Notes: generated by a model not told the origin, from the letters alone. A stretch of 64,000 nucleotides of DNA from Pontibacterium sinense (GCF_015209595.1 NZ_JADEYS010000018.1:39482-103481), one strand, 5' to 3'. Shown: positions 26,804 to 36,526, counted from the stretch's first letter. A program made the numbers and translations.

Positions 26804-28243
26804 TTACTCGACATCTGCTTCGCCCCCTACAACACCCTCTTCTAACCCCACGGGCATTGCTGTCGGAAGGTAGATACGAAAACAGGTTCCACAATTAATC
26901 TCACTTTCCACATCGATGCGACCACCATGCTGTTCAATGATGCTATACGAAATGGACAGACCTAAACCGGTACCTTCACCCACATCCTTGGTGGTATAGA
27001 ATGGATCAAATATACGCGCCAGACTCGCTTTCGGGATTCCACATCCGGTATCTGAAATAGATACAAGAATGCCATCTTCAACAGGCTCAGTTTTGAGCGT
27101 TATTGTCCCAAAATTATCGATTGCCTGACTGGCATTGACCAGCATATTCATCCAGACCTGATTGAGCCTTCCTGCCTGACAGTTAACTAAAGGAAGCGGC
27201 TGAAGATCCGTGACGATCTCGGCTTTATACTTTAGTTCGTTCATGACCATCTTCAAGGTTAACTCAAGTCCTGAGTTGATATCGGCCGCTTCACGAATTC
27301 CTTTATCCTGACGTGAAAAAGAACGTAACGCAGCCACAATATCCCGAATGCGCTCTAAGCCTGCGTCATTATCGTCTAACAAGCTGGCCATATCTTCCCG
27401 TAGAAACCCGATGTCCAGATCTCGCCATAAGTCACGAAAACCTGAGAGACATTGCTTGAGCTGGTCTCCGGTTGGCTCTTCCGTACTATCGACCCATCGC
27501 TCCATCATAGAGAGCAGTTGACTAATATCATCAACATACTGACGTAACGTCGACGAGTTACTGAAGATAAACCCCATGGGGTTATTGATTTCATGGGCCA
27601 CACCTGCAGCTAACTGGCCAATAGACGCCATTTTTTCGGCGTGAACCAGTTCCGATTCGGCCTTTTCTTTCGCCTGACGTAACTGTTGGTTCTCCAGTTG
27701 CAGTAGCTTTGCCCTAACGCTTGTCATCGTTTGAGCCACCAGCGCGGAAAACCTTTCGACCAGACTCTTATCGCTGTTGCTAAACCCCCCAATCTCACGA
27801 CTGGTCAGCACGAGCACTGCGGTAGAATCCTGCAATTCCACCGGACTATAAAGTGCTGATCCTACCTCGTTTTTCAGCGATTCAGGCTGAGATTGCCATT
27901 CAGGAAGCTTATCAATACGGAATGTAGCCAGCGTACTGCCTTGAAGAATCCGACTAAATAACGCATCGATCCGCCATTCGCTGGAGAGGAAAACCCCGTC
28001 AGAACAAGCTGTACAACACATCCATCCAGGCTTTGACGGCTCAAGGACAAAACAATAGTTACATGGCAGCAGTTGGCGAAAAACATCGAACATCTGCGCA
28101 AACATCTCACCGGGAGCGTCCGATTTCAGTACTGCCTGCATTCCACCAAGCAGCAACTCACTCTCCTGATGATGACGCTCAGCCTGAGCTTTCAGACGTG
28201 TCGTTTCGAGTAGCGATTCACGCAGCTGTTCAATTGTTTCCAT
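26804..28243 (-). CDS. Cytoplasmic GAF-histidine kinase, partner of FIST protein
   Basis: A 479-residue kinase without membrane helices. A GAF-like domain occupies about 35-180, a short coiled coil about 180-202, HisKA has His217 (AAGVAHEINNPMGF), and the HATPase domain has NASQAIDN, DTGCGIP and GEGTGLGLSI. The HisKA type (EINNPMG) is that of the DctB/NtrB-like group. Its ATG follows the FIST stop with no gap (TAAATG), so the two are coupled. This FIST-kinase pairing is the layout of NosP with NahK in Pseudomonas and relatives, so it may respond to nitric oxide through the FIST protein. No response regulator is adjacent. Confidence 0.9.
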   Translation of the reverse strand: METIEQLRESLLETTRLKAQAERHHQESELLLGGMQAVLKSDAPGEMFAQMFDVFRQLLPCNYCFVLEPSKPGWMCCTACSDGVFLSSEWRIDALFSRILQGSTLATFRIDKLPEWQSQPESLKNEVGSALYSPVELQDSTAVLVLTSREIGGFSNSDKSLVERFSALVAQTMTSVRAKLLQLENQQLRQAKEKAESELVHAEKMASIGQLAAGVAHEINNPMGFIFSNSSTLRQYVDDISQLLSMMERWVDSTEEPTGDQLKQCLSGFRDLWRDLDIGFLREDMASLLDDNDAGLERIRDIVAALRSFSRQDKGIREAADINSGLELTLKMVMNELKYKAEIVTDLQPLPLVNCQAGRLNQVWMNMLVNASQAIDNFGTITLKTEPVEDGILVSISDTGCGIPKASLARIFDPFYTTKDVGEGTGLGLSISYSIIEQHGGRIDVESEINCGTCFRIYLPTAMPVGLEEGVVGGEADVE

Positions 28244-29422
28244 TTATTCTTTCGCTCCAAACACAACGGCTGAGATCATAAGGTTGCCATGACGATTTGT
28301 GCTATCCAGAAAACATCCCTGCTCTCCAAAGGTAAACGTCCCCAAGAACGGTTGCGGGAATTCGGCACCAATGCTGGTAACGACCTCTGGCATACGATCA
28401 GCCACCGTTAACATGCAGCCCGCGCAATACACGATCAGGGCACCCTGAGGTGCGTGCCTATCCGGCAACAGTTGCTTGGCGGTCTCCACCACTCGCCCTG
28501 CACGGCTGATCAGGCTATCGAGACTTCCGCGCATAAGATGGAGACGTTCACCCTCACAGACTTCGGTAAATAGCTGTAATCCACGTTGAGGGCTTAGCTC
28601 GGCAGGATGGCTCAGCAAATACTCAGAACAGCCTTCAGTTTCGTTGACTAAACGTCCCAGAGGATTCACCGTACTCTGCATCAAAACGCTACCACCTTCA
28701 GGCACATCATTCAGCAGCCCGTGAGTCCATTCGTTATAAACATCCGCAGCCGGTTTTCCGTCCAATGCCAGTAAGTGCCGCCCCTCCGCATGGGTCACAA
28801 CCGCGCTGATATTTTCAGGGGTATAACCACTTGAAAAGCTATACCCAATACTTCCTGACGGAAACATCACCGCAACGACGATCCGATCACGATGCAACTC
28901 CCCTGCTACATATTGACACCAGTCGCCTGCGATCTGATTATCTGCCACACTGCCGCCAATGATCGGTACAGAACCGCCTATTAGCTCGACCATGCCCTCA
29001 ATCACCTCCTCCTCTCTTCCGGGGGGCAGAATGCACCAGATGAGATCCGGGGTTTCCCAAGAACGCTCCGCATCGTCTAACGCACGCTCTAGCGCATCAT
29101 AGCCCGCCTTTTTGGGATCATTCTCCAAAGCAGCAGCACCTACACCATAAGCACCCTCCTCGTCGTACAGCGCAAACAAACCAAGCCCTGCACTATCAGA
29201 GGGTGTAACACCTGTTTCGGTCATAATCCCCTGGCAAGAACTGCCTGCCACTAACGTTGGGCAACGCTGAGAGAGCAGTTCGAGGGCGTCCTCAGAGAAC
29301 ATTCTGCAATTACCTGACAAAATCGCCAGACTGGGATATGTATCGGAAGGAAGCGCGGTTAAGAGTTCATCTACCGCAGCATATGGATCGGAGTTTAGTG
29401 CACTGTTCGTAATAATTTGCAT
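28244..29422 (-). CDS. FIST-domain sensor protein (NosP-like)
   Basis: A 392-residue cytoplasmic protein with FIST_N (about 25-215, with TLVAGSSCQGIMTETG and PIIGGSVADNQ) and FIST_C (about 216-385, with FTEVCEGERLHLMRGS and FLGTFTFGEQG). In several gammaproteobacteria the FIST protein NosP binds haem and nitric oxide and controls a kinase encoded beside it. Here the kinase gene follows directly. Whether this one binds haem cannot be read from sequence alone; other FIST proteins may bind small ligands. Confidence 0.9.
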   Translation of the reverse strand: MQIITNSALNSDPYAAVDELLTALPSDTYPSLAILSGNCRMFSEDALELLSQRCPTLVAGSSCQGIMTETGVTPSDSAGLGLFALYDEEGAYGVGAAALENDPKKAGYDALERALDDAERSWETPDLIWCILPPGREEEVIEGMVELIGGSVPIIGGSVADNQIAGDWCQYVAGELHRDRIVVAVMFPSGSIGYSFSSGYTPENISAVVTHAEGRHLLALDGKPAADVYNEWTHGLLNDVPEGGSVLMQSTVNPLGRLVNETEGCSEYLLSHPAELSPQRGLQLFTEVCEGERLHLMRGSLDSLISRAGRVVETAKQLLPDRHAPQGALIVYCAGCMLTVADRMPEVVTSIGAEFPQPFLGTFTFGEQGCFLDSTNRHGNLMISAVVFGAKE

Positions 29423-29574
29423 CGGCGCTGTCCCTAAAAATCCCTTTTAGCCTACACGCATGACCTACGGCTAATGTGACTCGCGTAGTCAGAAATAAAA
29501 TCTAATTCAGATAATCTAGACCTGCACAGCGCCAAAGTAAAATGCTGGCGATACTAAGCCCATGACCACCCAGT

Positions 29575-29934
29575 TTAGGGTTGCCTGTCCGACCAAACAG
29601 CCAGCTCATTGCCGCTCGGCTCGGTAAAGTGAAAACGTCTTCCACCCGGGAAATCAAATATAGGTGTACTGATAATGCCACCGGCTCCCTCTACCTTGGC
29701 CTGAGTCGCTTCCAGTGACTCGCTGTAAAGCACAATCAACGCCGCGCCGTGCGATACCTGAGACGGCATATCTGCTTGATAGAAACCGCCATCCAACCCC
29801 TGATTAGAAAACGCTGTGTACTCTGGTCCGTAGTCTACAAACTCCCATCCAAACGCCTCTTGGAAGAATACTTTTGTCGCGCTTAGATCTCTTGCGGGAA
29901 ACTCAACGTAATTAATTTTTTCATGATCAGACAT
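29575..29934 (-). CDS. VOC-superfamily (glyoxalase-like) protein
   Basis: A 119-residue single-domain protein with the paired beta-alpha-beta-beta-beta modules of the vicinal oxygen chelate fold: INYVEFPARDLSATKVFFQEAFGWEF...DYGPEYTAF, then ALIVLYSESLEATQAKVEGAGG...RRFHFTEPSGNELAVWS. Metal ligands Glu12 and Glu (PSGNELAVW) are plausible. Substrate unknown. It is a single gene on the minus strand. Confidence 0.88.
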   Translation of the reverse strand: MSDHEKINYVEFPARDLSATKVFFQEAFGWEFVDYGPEYTAFSNQGLDGGFYQADMPSQVSHGAALIVLYSESLEATQAKVEGAGGIISTPIFDFPGGRRFHFTEPSGNELAVWSDRQP

Positions 29935-30082
29935 GCCAATAATCCACCGTTTTCTTAAGCGTTACAGGCAGTATTGATGGAAGACGCCTCTGAGACAACT
30001 CACATCAATTAACTACGGTAGAGCGATGCTTTCTCAATCATCCCTCTACCGCAGCCTGCCTACCACCGAATCCTTCTTACCT

Positions 30083-30943
30083 CTATTTCGATACGACCTT
30101 CTTACCCTTCATCGCCATTAAGCCGGCAGCCGTCACAATAGCAATACCTGCCCAACTCACCATCGACAAGCTTTCATCCCATAACATCCACCCAAACAGC
30201 GCCGCCAGAGCAACTGACGAGTATGTAAAGGGCCCCAACTGCCCTGCAGGTGCCAACCCATAGCCTTTACTTAACAGGAGCTGCGCTGCCGTGGAGGTGC
30301 CCGCCATCAATACCAGCCATAAAAGCTGTTCTGTATCCGGGGTAGTCCATACCAGCATCGCAGGCACAAAAGACAAAATCGCCGCAAAAAACGAGAAATA
30401 GAACACAATGCGCTTCGCGGGTTCGGTGCTAGACATACGCCGGATAACAATCCGGGCAAATGCCCCCAACATGGCACCAAACAAAGCAATAAACACCGCG
30501 ACGTTCAACGTGCCCTCACCGGGATTGAGAATGAGTACTACGCCGACAAACCCAACGGTAATCGACCATTTAACGATCCCGGACACCCGCTCGCCCAACC
30601 ACCATAATGCAATGATCGGCATAAAAAACGGACCGGTTTGCTTCAACAAAGCCGCTTGAGCCAACGGCAGATGTCCCCATGAATAAAAGAGACAGGTCAT
30701 CGCGGTGACACCCACTGCCGCACGCAGAAAATGCAGATGCAGTCTTTCGGTTTTAATTGCGCGGGTGCCTTTGCGCAAGATCCACGGCAACAGCAAACAC
30801 AAACCAAACAAGTTACGTGCAAAGACAATCACTTCCGTTGGCAGCTCACCCGATAGCTGTTTAATAACCATCCCTGAGCACACCAGAAAAAATTCGGACA
30901 ACACAATCAGTAACGCACCCCGATACACGGGAGAATAATCCAT
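30083..30943 (-). CDS. EamA-family (DMT) transporter
   Basis: A 286-residue integral membrane protein with about ten helices in two EamA repeats (first from RGALLIVLSEFFLVCSGMVIK, second from AVFIALFGAMLGAFARIVIRR). ATG 30943 is used instead of the in-frame TTG at 30964; AAGGGAAG lies about ten bases upstream. It probably exports or exchanges a small metabolite; substrate not predictable. A terminator of the upstream M16 gene separates the two. Confidence 0.9.
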   Translation of the reverse strand: MDYSPVYRGALLIVLSEFFLVCSGMVIKQLSGELPTEVIVFARNLFGLCLLLPWILRKGTRAIKTERLHLHFLRAAVGVTAMTCLFYSWGHLPLAQAALLKQTGPFFMPIIALWWLGERVSGIVKWSITVGFVGVVLILNPGEGTLNVAVFIALFGAMLGAFARIVIRRMSSTEPAKRIVFYFSFFAAILSFVPAMLVWTTPDTEQLLWLVLMAGTSTAAQLLLSKGYGLAPAGQLGPFTYSSVALAALFGWMLWDESLSMVSWAGIAIVTAAGLMAMKGKKVVSK

Positions 30944-30963
30944 AAGTACTTTGCTTCCCTTCA

Positions 30964-31004
30964 AAACGAAGAAAGCCAGACGCCCCTTTAGGGGACATCT
31001 GGCT
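30964..31004 (-). terminator. Terminator of M16 protease gene
   Basis: On the minus strand AGCCAGATGTCCCC and GGGGCGTCTGGCT form a long stem with a TAAA loop (30974-31004), followed by TTCTTCGTTTT. Confidence 0.8.
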
Positions 31005-31031
31005 GGTTCAGCGACGAGCAGTCAGTGTTAA

Positions 31032-33947
31032 TTAGATGGCGATAATCTCGAAGTCACCGACCATCTCCTTCGCGGCTGCTTCGCTAGTGACCACGGCAAG
31101 GCTGGCCTTCGCCGGATCAAGATAGGTCTTCGCAACACGTTTCAGGTCATCAATTGTCACTTTCAGAATACGCGTACGAAAACGCTTACGCTGCTCCGGA
31201 GTACGCCCAAACAACTCACTATGGAAAGCCTGCTTTGCTTCTCCAGCAGGCGATCCCGGACGGTCGATGGAGCTAACCACACCCAAAATGGCTTCTTCTA
31301 GCTTTTGAGGATCGTGTTCCTCTTCCAACAACCATGCTACAGATTTATCAAAGTCGTCCAGCGTTTCACTCAAGCGAGGGTCGCGATAGGAAAAGAAACG
31401 GAACGCCGCATCAGCAGAGTCCTGTCCTGCACCGGAACCATAGGCACCACCCTGCTCACGAATAGCGCGATGCAGGTAGCCGTTGCGCAAGAAGTCACCC
31501 AACACCGTCAGCGCCGCGGAGTCTTCATGCTCAACCGTCACAGTCTCATAAGCCTTGGCACAGAAGTTTACCTGCGTACTTGTAGTCCAGAGCTGTTTAA
31601 CCTGACCCCGCACTGACTCCAACTCAAATCCACTATCAGTGGATGCGGAGGTAGAACCGGCCCAGGTATCAGCCAATGATTTAGCCAACTGATCCTGCTG
31701 CTCGGCTTCCGCCACCACCAGAAACTGACGTGGCGCTGTCTTTATCTTCTCATGCAACGCACATAACTGGTCGGAGAGTGACTGAAGTTCCGCTTCATCG
31801 TTGAGTCGATCATCCAACTGCTTGGTAGCGCGAATCCCTTCCAGACCACGGGTGTCATGTGCCAGGCGTGCCGCTGGGCTCATTTGTGCCAACGCCGCCA
31901 TAATGGCCAAACTGTGTCCGTGCCCTGTAATACTCTGCTCTTTACGGGTTCGCTGCTGGGCAACAATTTCACGGATACGTGCTTTTTCATCAAAGCGCGC
32001 ATGGTGTAACGTTTCATGCAGCAATGCAGTCATCTCTTCCTGCTTCGACACCAACGCCTTACCCGCTAACGTGAAGTAACCTTTCACGTCCTGCTCACTA
32101 TCAATGGCACCACGAATAGATGAATAAGCGTGTACGCTGCCTGTCACCTGCGCCTGATACTGCTGGTTTTCCATATAGTTGCGATCACCACAGCCCATCT
32201 CTGTCAGCAAGTGACTATAGAGCGGCAACAGGCGTTGCTCATCGTCGCTGAGTGCAGGCAGGTCCATAATGATCTGCTGATACACTAAACCATTCGTACC
32301 TTGCTCATATTGGGTCAGCGGCAACTTAGGATCTTTACCCGTCGCTTCCGGAATACTCATTTCATCCGGCACATCGTTGATCGTCACTTTTGGCAGGATG
32401 CTTTCATCATCCTCCTGCATCTGACGCTCTTCTAACGCCGCAGCCTGATCGATCAACGCCTGGGCTTCGGTATCACTTAGCTGCTGGCGAACCGCTTCGA
32501 GATTGTCCGCTTCCACCTGATCACGACGTTTAGCCAGATCCGCATCCGGTCGTAACGTCAGACGTACGCGATGGGTGTTATCCAGCAACCATTCTTTGAC
32601 CAAGCGCTGCACAAAGTCAGGTTCCTTGATCTGTTCATGCAAAGATTCCAACACCGGATCTAGGTTCAGCAATGCAATCGCATCACCACGATGAATCGCG
32701 GAAGGCATCGCCGCCAGAATCAAATTCAGGCCATAAGGGTGCCCATCACCACTGATCTCGCGCTGAATTAACTCCAGCTGGTGCAGTTGGGCTTCCAGCA
32801 TCTCCTGGGGTACGCCCTCTTCCGCCACTTTTTCCAGCGTTTCAAGCACCAGCGCCTCGAATTGACTCGCACAGTCAGCTTCACTGCCTTCAATGCCACA
32901 CATAAAGCTCATCTGACGATTAGAGTCTTCAAGACCGCACATCGGTGAAGGCGCCGTGCCCAGATCAGTCGTTTCCAACGCGTGACGCAGCGGGGACGCG
33001 CTGTTATCCAGCAAAACCCGTGACAACAAATGCGCCTTTAACTGCTCTTCAAGATTGGTCGAGTGGCCCATGAGCCAACCCAACACATGGTGGGTTTTAG
33101 CGCTGATATCGTCCTGATCAAGTGCGTAAGCTTCTTCAATACACACTGGTGCGTGATAAGGCTTTTCCTCTTCCACACCGATCTCAACATCCAGTTTGTC
33201 GAACTTATTCAGCGCACGCTCTTCGAAACGTTGCTGCAAGTCACTTACTGACATATTTCCGAACGTCATGAATACCGCATTGCTCGGATGATAGTGAGTT
33301 CGGTAGAACTCAAGCAGCTCGTCGTAACTCAGGTCCGTAATAGACTCTGGATCACCGCCGCTGTTGTAATGGTATGTGGTCGTTGGAAACAGGTATTTGC
33401 TCAGAGTCTGCCATAAGGTGGAGATCGGAGAGCTCATGGCACCCTTCATCTCGTTCAGCACAACACCTTTGTATACCAGTGGCGAGGTCTTATCACCGGC
33501 TTCGGCAAACTCCATGCGGTGGCCTTCCTGCGCAAAATCAAGTGGATCAAGACGCGAGAAAAATGCTGCGTCAAGATACACATCCAGCAGATTATTGAAG
33601 TCCTTCGTGTTCTGGCTGGCAAATGGGTACGCCGTCCAGTCACTGCTGGTAAACGCATTCATAAAGGTATTCAAAGAACGGCGCGTCATCATGAAAAATG
33701 GATCACGCACCGGATAGTTTTCACTGCCGCATAACGCGGTGTGCTCGAGAATATGAGCAACACCAGTTGAATCCATCGGCACGGTGCGAAACGCCACCAG
33801 AAAAACGTTCTCTTCATTATCTGCCGCTATATGGTAGTGCTTGGCACCGGTCTTAACGTGGGTGTACTCCGCCACCTCAACACCAAGAGAAGCAATGGTT
33901 TCCGCGCGATCAAAAATGAAGCTGGCGTAACAATCCTGTACTTGCAT
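31032..33947 (-). CDS. M16C (PreP-like) metalloprotease
   Basis: A 971-residue peptidase with the inverted zinc motif HxxEH (His65, Glu68, His69 in GVAHILEHTALCGS) and the later glutamate in VLNEMKGAMSSP. Length and CGSENYPVRDPFFMMTRRSLNTFMNAFT are typical of the PreP/Cym1 (M16C) clade, which degrades small unfolded peptides. No signal peptide is visible, so it is probably cytoplasmic. ATG 33947 drops an unsupported 16-residue extension. A second M16 protease of another clade lies 2.6 kb away on the other strand. Confidence 0.92.
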   Translation of the reverse strand: MQVQDCYASFIFDRAETIASLGVEVAEYTHVKTGAKHYHIAADNEENVFLVAFRTVPMDSTGVAHILEHTALCGSENYPVRDPFFMMTRRSLNTFMNAFTSSDWTAYPFASQNTKDFNNLLDVYLDAAFFSRLDPLDFAQEGHRMEFAEAGDKTSPLVYKGVVLNEMKGAMSSPISTLWQTLSKYLFPTTTYHYNSGGDPESITDLSYDELLEFYRTHYHPSNAVFMTFGNMSVSDLQQRFEERALNKFDKLDVEIGVEEEKPYHAPVCIEEAYALDQDDISAKTHHVLGWLMGHSTNLEEQLKAHLLSRVLLDNSASPLRHALETTDLGTAPSPMCGLEDSNRQMSFMCGIEGSEADCASQFEALVLETLEKVAEEGVPQEMLEAQLHQLELIQREISGDGHPYGLNLILAAMPSAIHRGDAIALLNLDPVLESLHEQIKEPDFVQRLVKEWLLDNTHRVRLTLRPDADLAKRRDQVEADNLEAVRQQLSDTEAQALIDQAAALEERQMQEDDESILPKVTINDVPDEMSIPEATGKDPKLPLTQYEQGTNGLVYQQIIMDLPALSDDEQRLLPLYSHLLTEMGCGDRNYMENQQYQAQVTGSVHAYSSIRGAIDSEQDVKGYFTLAGKALVSKQEEMTALLHETLHHARFDEKARIREIVAQQRTRKEQSITGHGHSLAIMAALAQMSPAARLAHDTRGLEGIRATKQLDDRLNDEAELQSLSDQLCALHEKIKTAPRQFLVVAEAEQQDQLAKSLADTWAGSTSASTDSGFELESVRGQVKQLWTTSTQVNFCAKAYETVTVEHEDSAALTVLGDFLRNGYLHRAIREQGGAYGSGAGQDSADAAFRFFSYRDPRLSETLDDFDKSVAWLLEEEHDPQKLEEAILGVVSSIDRPGSPAGEAKQAFHSELFGRTPEQRKRFRTRILKVTIDDLKRVAKTYLDPAKASLAVVTSEAAAKEMVGDFEIIAI

Positions 33948-34148
33948 AGAAACTGAAGCCTTATATAGATGTAGATATCGATAATTCCTGCACACCCTTT
34001 CCGAATTAAAGCCGGAGGGTGAATCTGGCTTTTCACTGCCAATATATCGTCGATTGTATAGAGAAGCCCGCAGGTTTCAAAAAACTGTTGCAATTAAGTT
34101 CTAGTCTAGAAGCTGAATTTCGGTTTTGTCTCCAAAAAACACTCTTCC

Positions 34149-34159
34149 GCAGCGCAACA
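34149..34159 (+). promoter_or_regulatory. Phasin-upstream repeat 1
   Basis: GCAGCGCAACA, a copy of the motif found twice more near the phasin promoter; about 140 bases upstream of the -35. Confidence 0.4.
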
Positions 34160-34264
34160 TGTAGTGAATAGTTGCGACGAAATTTTTGGAAGCAGTGAAA
34201 GAGATATGCCCACTATTCTGTTTTATAAGTGTTTTTAAAGAACAAAAGTTCCAAAATAAAACTT

Positions 34265-34279
34265 TTGTGCAGCGCACAA
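34265..34279 (+). promoter_or_regulatory. Phasin-upstream repeat 2, palindromic operator candidate
   Basis: TTGTGC-AGC-GCACAA is a perfect 6-bp inverted repeat with a 3-base centre, ending seven bases before the -35 hexamer. Confidence 0.6.
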
Positions 34280-34286
34280 ATAGAAG

Positions 34287-34315
34287 TTGACAGGTTATTT
34301 TTTAGCCACTATATT
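34287..34315 (+). promoter_or_regulatory. Consensus sigma70 promoter of phasin gene
   Basis: TTGACA (34287-34292), a 17-base spacer and TATATT (34310-34315). This is one mismatch from the ideal promoter. Confidence 0.85.
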
Positions 34316-34326
34316 TGACTCTAATT

Positions 34327-34340
34327 GCTGCAACGCACAA
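34327..34340 (+). promoter_or_regulatory. Phasin-upstream repeat 3, at the transcription start
   Basis: GCTGCAACGCACAA lies 12-25 bases after the -10, so at or just after the expected start. It shares GCACAA with repeat 2. Confidence 0.55.
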
Positions 34341-34375
34341 AAGAATCAAACCAGCTTATACTCAAGGTGATAACC

Positions 34376-34903
34376 ATGTACGACCTGATGAAAGACGTAA
34401 AGGAAAAAATGCAGCCAGCAGTAGACGTGGCTGAAATTAATAAGAAAGCTGCAGAAAAACTGTTCGCTCTGCAGTCCGAGTACGTTACCGATTTCGTAAA
34501 CTCTTGCGTATCTCAGATGAAAGCGCTGACCGAAGTTAAAGAGCCATCTCAGGCGGTAGAGCTGCAGATGACTTACTTCAAATCGCTGGAAACTAAGCTG
34601 GCAGATATCGCAGAGAAAGAGTACGACGCTCTAAACGAAGCGAAAGATCAGATCACCGAAGTTGTTGAAAAAAGCCTGACGGACCTGCGTGATAACGATT
34701 ACGTAACCGAGATGACCAAATACATGAACGACGCTAGCGAGACAGTTAGCAAGTACATGAATGAAGCAGCAGAAGCTGTCGCTGAAGCGCCCGTTGTAGC
34801 ACCTGCTGCTGCACCTGCTCCGGCAAAAGCTGCGAAAGCCGCTACACCGAAAAAAGCACCGGCTAAAACATCTCGCAAGACCACTGCAGCTGCTGCAGAG
34901 TAA
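34376..34903 (+). CDS. Phasin-family protein with Ala/Lys/Pro-rich tail
   Basis: A 175-residue amphipathic helical protein: a phasin_2-type core at about 15-115 (AEKLFALQSEYVTDFVNSC, LTEVKEPSQAVELQMTYF), then a low-complexity tail (PAAAPAPAKAAKAATPKK) like those of phasins that also touch DNA. Phasins coat polyhydroxyalkanoate granules. ATG 34376 has AAGGTGAT about five bases upstream; the upstream 17-residue extension is unsupported. It is a single gene with its own strong promoter and terminator. No PHA synthase gene is in the window. Confidence 0.88.
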   Translation: MYDLMKDVKEKMQPAVDVAEINKKAAEKLFALQSEYVTDFVNSCVSQMKALTEVKEPSQAVELQMTYFKSLETKLADIAEKEYDALNEAKDQITEVVEKSLTDLRDNDYVTEMTKYMNDASETVSKYMNEAAEAVAEAPVVAPAAAPAPAKAAKAATPKKAPAKTSRKTTAAAAE

Positions 34904-34920
34904 TACCGAATGCGCTCTAT

Positions 34921-34940
34921 AGGGGGCCGATCAGCCCCCT
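34921..34940 (+). terminator. Hairpin after phasin gene
   Basis: AGGGGGC and GCCCCCT pair around a six-base loop, 17 bases after the stop. No U-tract follows. Confidence 0.5.
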
Positions 34941-34980
34941 ACTTGTTCCACTCTGGCTATTACAGCCTTTATCCCTTTTT

Positions 34981-35006
34981 TCCGGCCTGCATGGCCGGAT
35001 TTTTTA
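34981..35006 (+). terminator. Rho-independent terminator
   Basis: TCCGGCC-TGCAT-GGCCGGA followed by TTTTTT; likely the main terminator of the phasin transcript. Confidence 0.85.
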
Positions 35007-35039
35007 TATTCCCGCCTAAGCAATCAATGGTTCTATAGA

Positions 35040-36263
35040 TCAGTTAATATCTTCCAACCTTGCCAACGCTGGCAACGGGCCGTCTAACCCCATCGCAAAC
35101 CGCATGACCTTATTTTTCGCAGGTGTCACTCGCTCTGCCAGACCAAGCCCTATATTGCGAACGATCTTTAACGGCACATTGTCGTTGCTGAAAACCCGGT
35201 AGAACATATCCATCGCCTGCATCATCATCAAGTTGTGATTGCGGCGCTGTTTTTCATACGCTTTCAGTACTGCAAGTGAGGTGAAGTCTTCACCATTGCG
35301 CTGCGCGATCAAAATCGTTTCAGCCAATGCGGCAGCATCCAGTAAACCGATATTGACGCCTTGCCCCGCTAATGGATGGATCATATGCGCAGCATCACCT
35401 GCCAGCGCAACACCTTCCTTTACATATTCCTGTGCATGCTGACGACGAAGAGGGAAAAAACCACGCTCCAATAACTTATCGATCTTGCCAAGACTTTCTG
35501 GGAACGTGTCTGTCAGCTCTGCCATAAACTGATCTTCACCCAGTGACATCAAACGCTTCACGTTGGCCGGCGTGTTGTACCACACCAACGAGGCATGCTG
35601 ACCAGGTAAAGGCAGGAATGCCAACGGCCCCGTCGATGTAAACTGTTGCCATGTAATATCTTGCTGGGGGTAGTCAGTTGTCACGGATGCAACCAGAGCA
35701 CACTGTTCATAGTCCCATTTATGGACACCAATGCCTGCTGCCTGACGCACACGCGATTCACCACCGTCGGCGGCGATCAATAAACGCCCGATCACTTCGG
35801 TACCATCTTCAAGGCGTACCACGCTTGCACCTGGAGAATAATCGATCGACTCAGTCTTGGCCGGACAGATAAGATCAACATTGTCAAAAGCTGACATACG
35901 TTCAAGCAGTGCTAACTGAATAATTCTATTTTCTACAATATGTCCCAGATAGGGCTGAGCAATATCGTCGGACACAAACTCGGTAGACGCACGTACTTCA
36001 TCAGATTCCCACACCTTCATACGACGATATGGGCAGTGACGACGAGAAAGAATACCTTCCCACGCCCCCACCATATCAATGACATTCTGCGATGCTACGC
36101 TGATTGCGGAAACGCGCAGATCGTGAGGCTGATCGGGATCAAATCCCTTGGGGTACTGATATTCCAATACACCTACCGACAGTTTACTTCCACCCAGTGC
36201 GCAGGCAATGGTTGCACCTACCATACCGCCACCCACAATCAGAACGTCATACCGTTTGTTCAT
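35040..36263 (-). CDS. ubiF: Ubiquinone hydroxylase UbiF (FAD monooxygenase)
   Basis: A 407-residue UbiH/COQ6-family flavoprotein with FAD motif DVLIVGGGMVGATIA, DG motif (IAADGGESRVRQAAGIG) and GDAAHMIHPLAGQGVN. CPYRRMKVWESDE, GHIVENRIIQLALLE and WQQFTSTGPLAFLPL are close to E. coli UbiF, which hydroxylates C6 of the ubiquinone ring. UbiH and UbiI are alternatives but fit less well. ATG 36263 replaces a 48-residue unsupported extension. The neighbouring genes have no ubiquinone role. Confidence 0.82.
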   Translation of the reverse strand: MNKRYDVLIVGGGMVGATIACALGGSKLSVGVLEYQYPKGFDPDQPHDLRVSAISVASQNVIDMVGAWEGILSRRHCPYRRMKVWESDEVRASTEFVSDDIAQPYLGHIVENRIIQLALLERMSAFDNVDLICPAKTESIDYSPGASVVRLEDGTEVIGRLLIAADGGESRVRQAAGIGVHKWDYEQCALVASVTTDYPQQDITWQQFTSTGPLAFLPLPGQHASLVWYNTPANVKRLMSLGEDQFMAELTDTFPESLGKIDKLLERGFFPLRRQHAQEYVKEGVALAGDAAHMIHPLAGQGVNIGLLDAAALAETILIAQRNGEDFTSLAVLKAYEKQRRNHNLMMMQAMDMFYRVFSNDNVPLKIVRNIGLGLAERVTPAKNKVMRFAMGLDGPLPALARLEDIN

Positions 36264-36526
36264 GGTTTTCCGCCATCGTCCATTACAAAAAATTCTCGCA
36301 AGTATACCCAATACGGTCACCCGCTGCTCGTGAGAGATCAACACCAAATCCCACCGACCAAAAGACAACCCCTGATCAAATATTAGACAGAACAGAAAAG
36401 CTTGCATAAAATTAGTGATGATTTACGTTTTCAGAATCTACCGACTTACCCAAGATAGTTTCACGCTCAGGGACCCGATCAACTCTATCCGGGTCTCGGT
36501 TAACCCATAACTCGTGGGGAACTATC

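Larger units (their letters stand above)
33948..34375. other. Regulatory region of the phasin gene
   Basis: A 428-base gap between divergent genes. It contains a consensus promoter at 34287-34315 and three GCAGCGCA-like motifs (34149, 34265, 34327), described separately. No gene seen. Confidence 0.7.
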
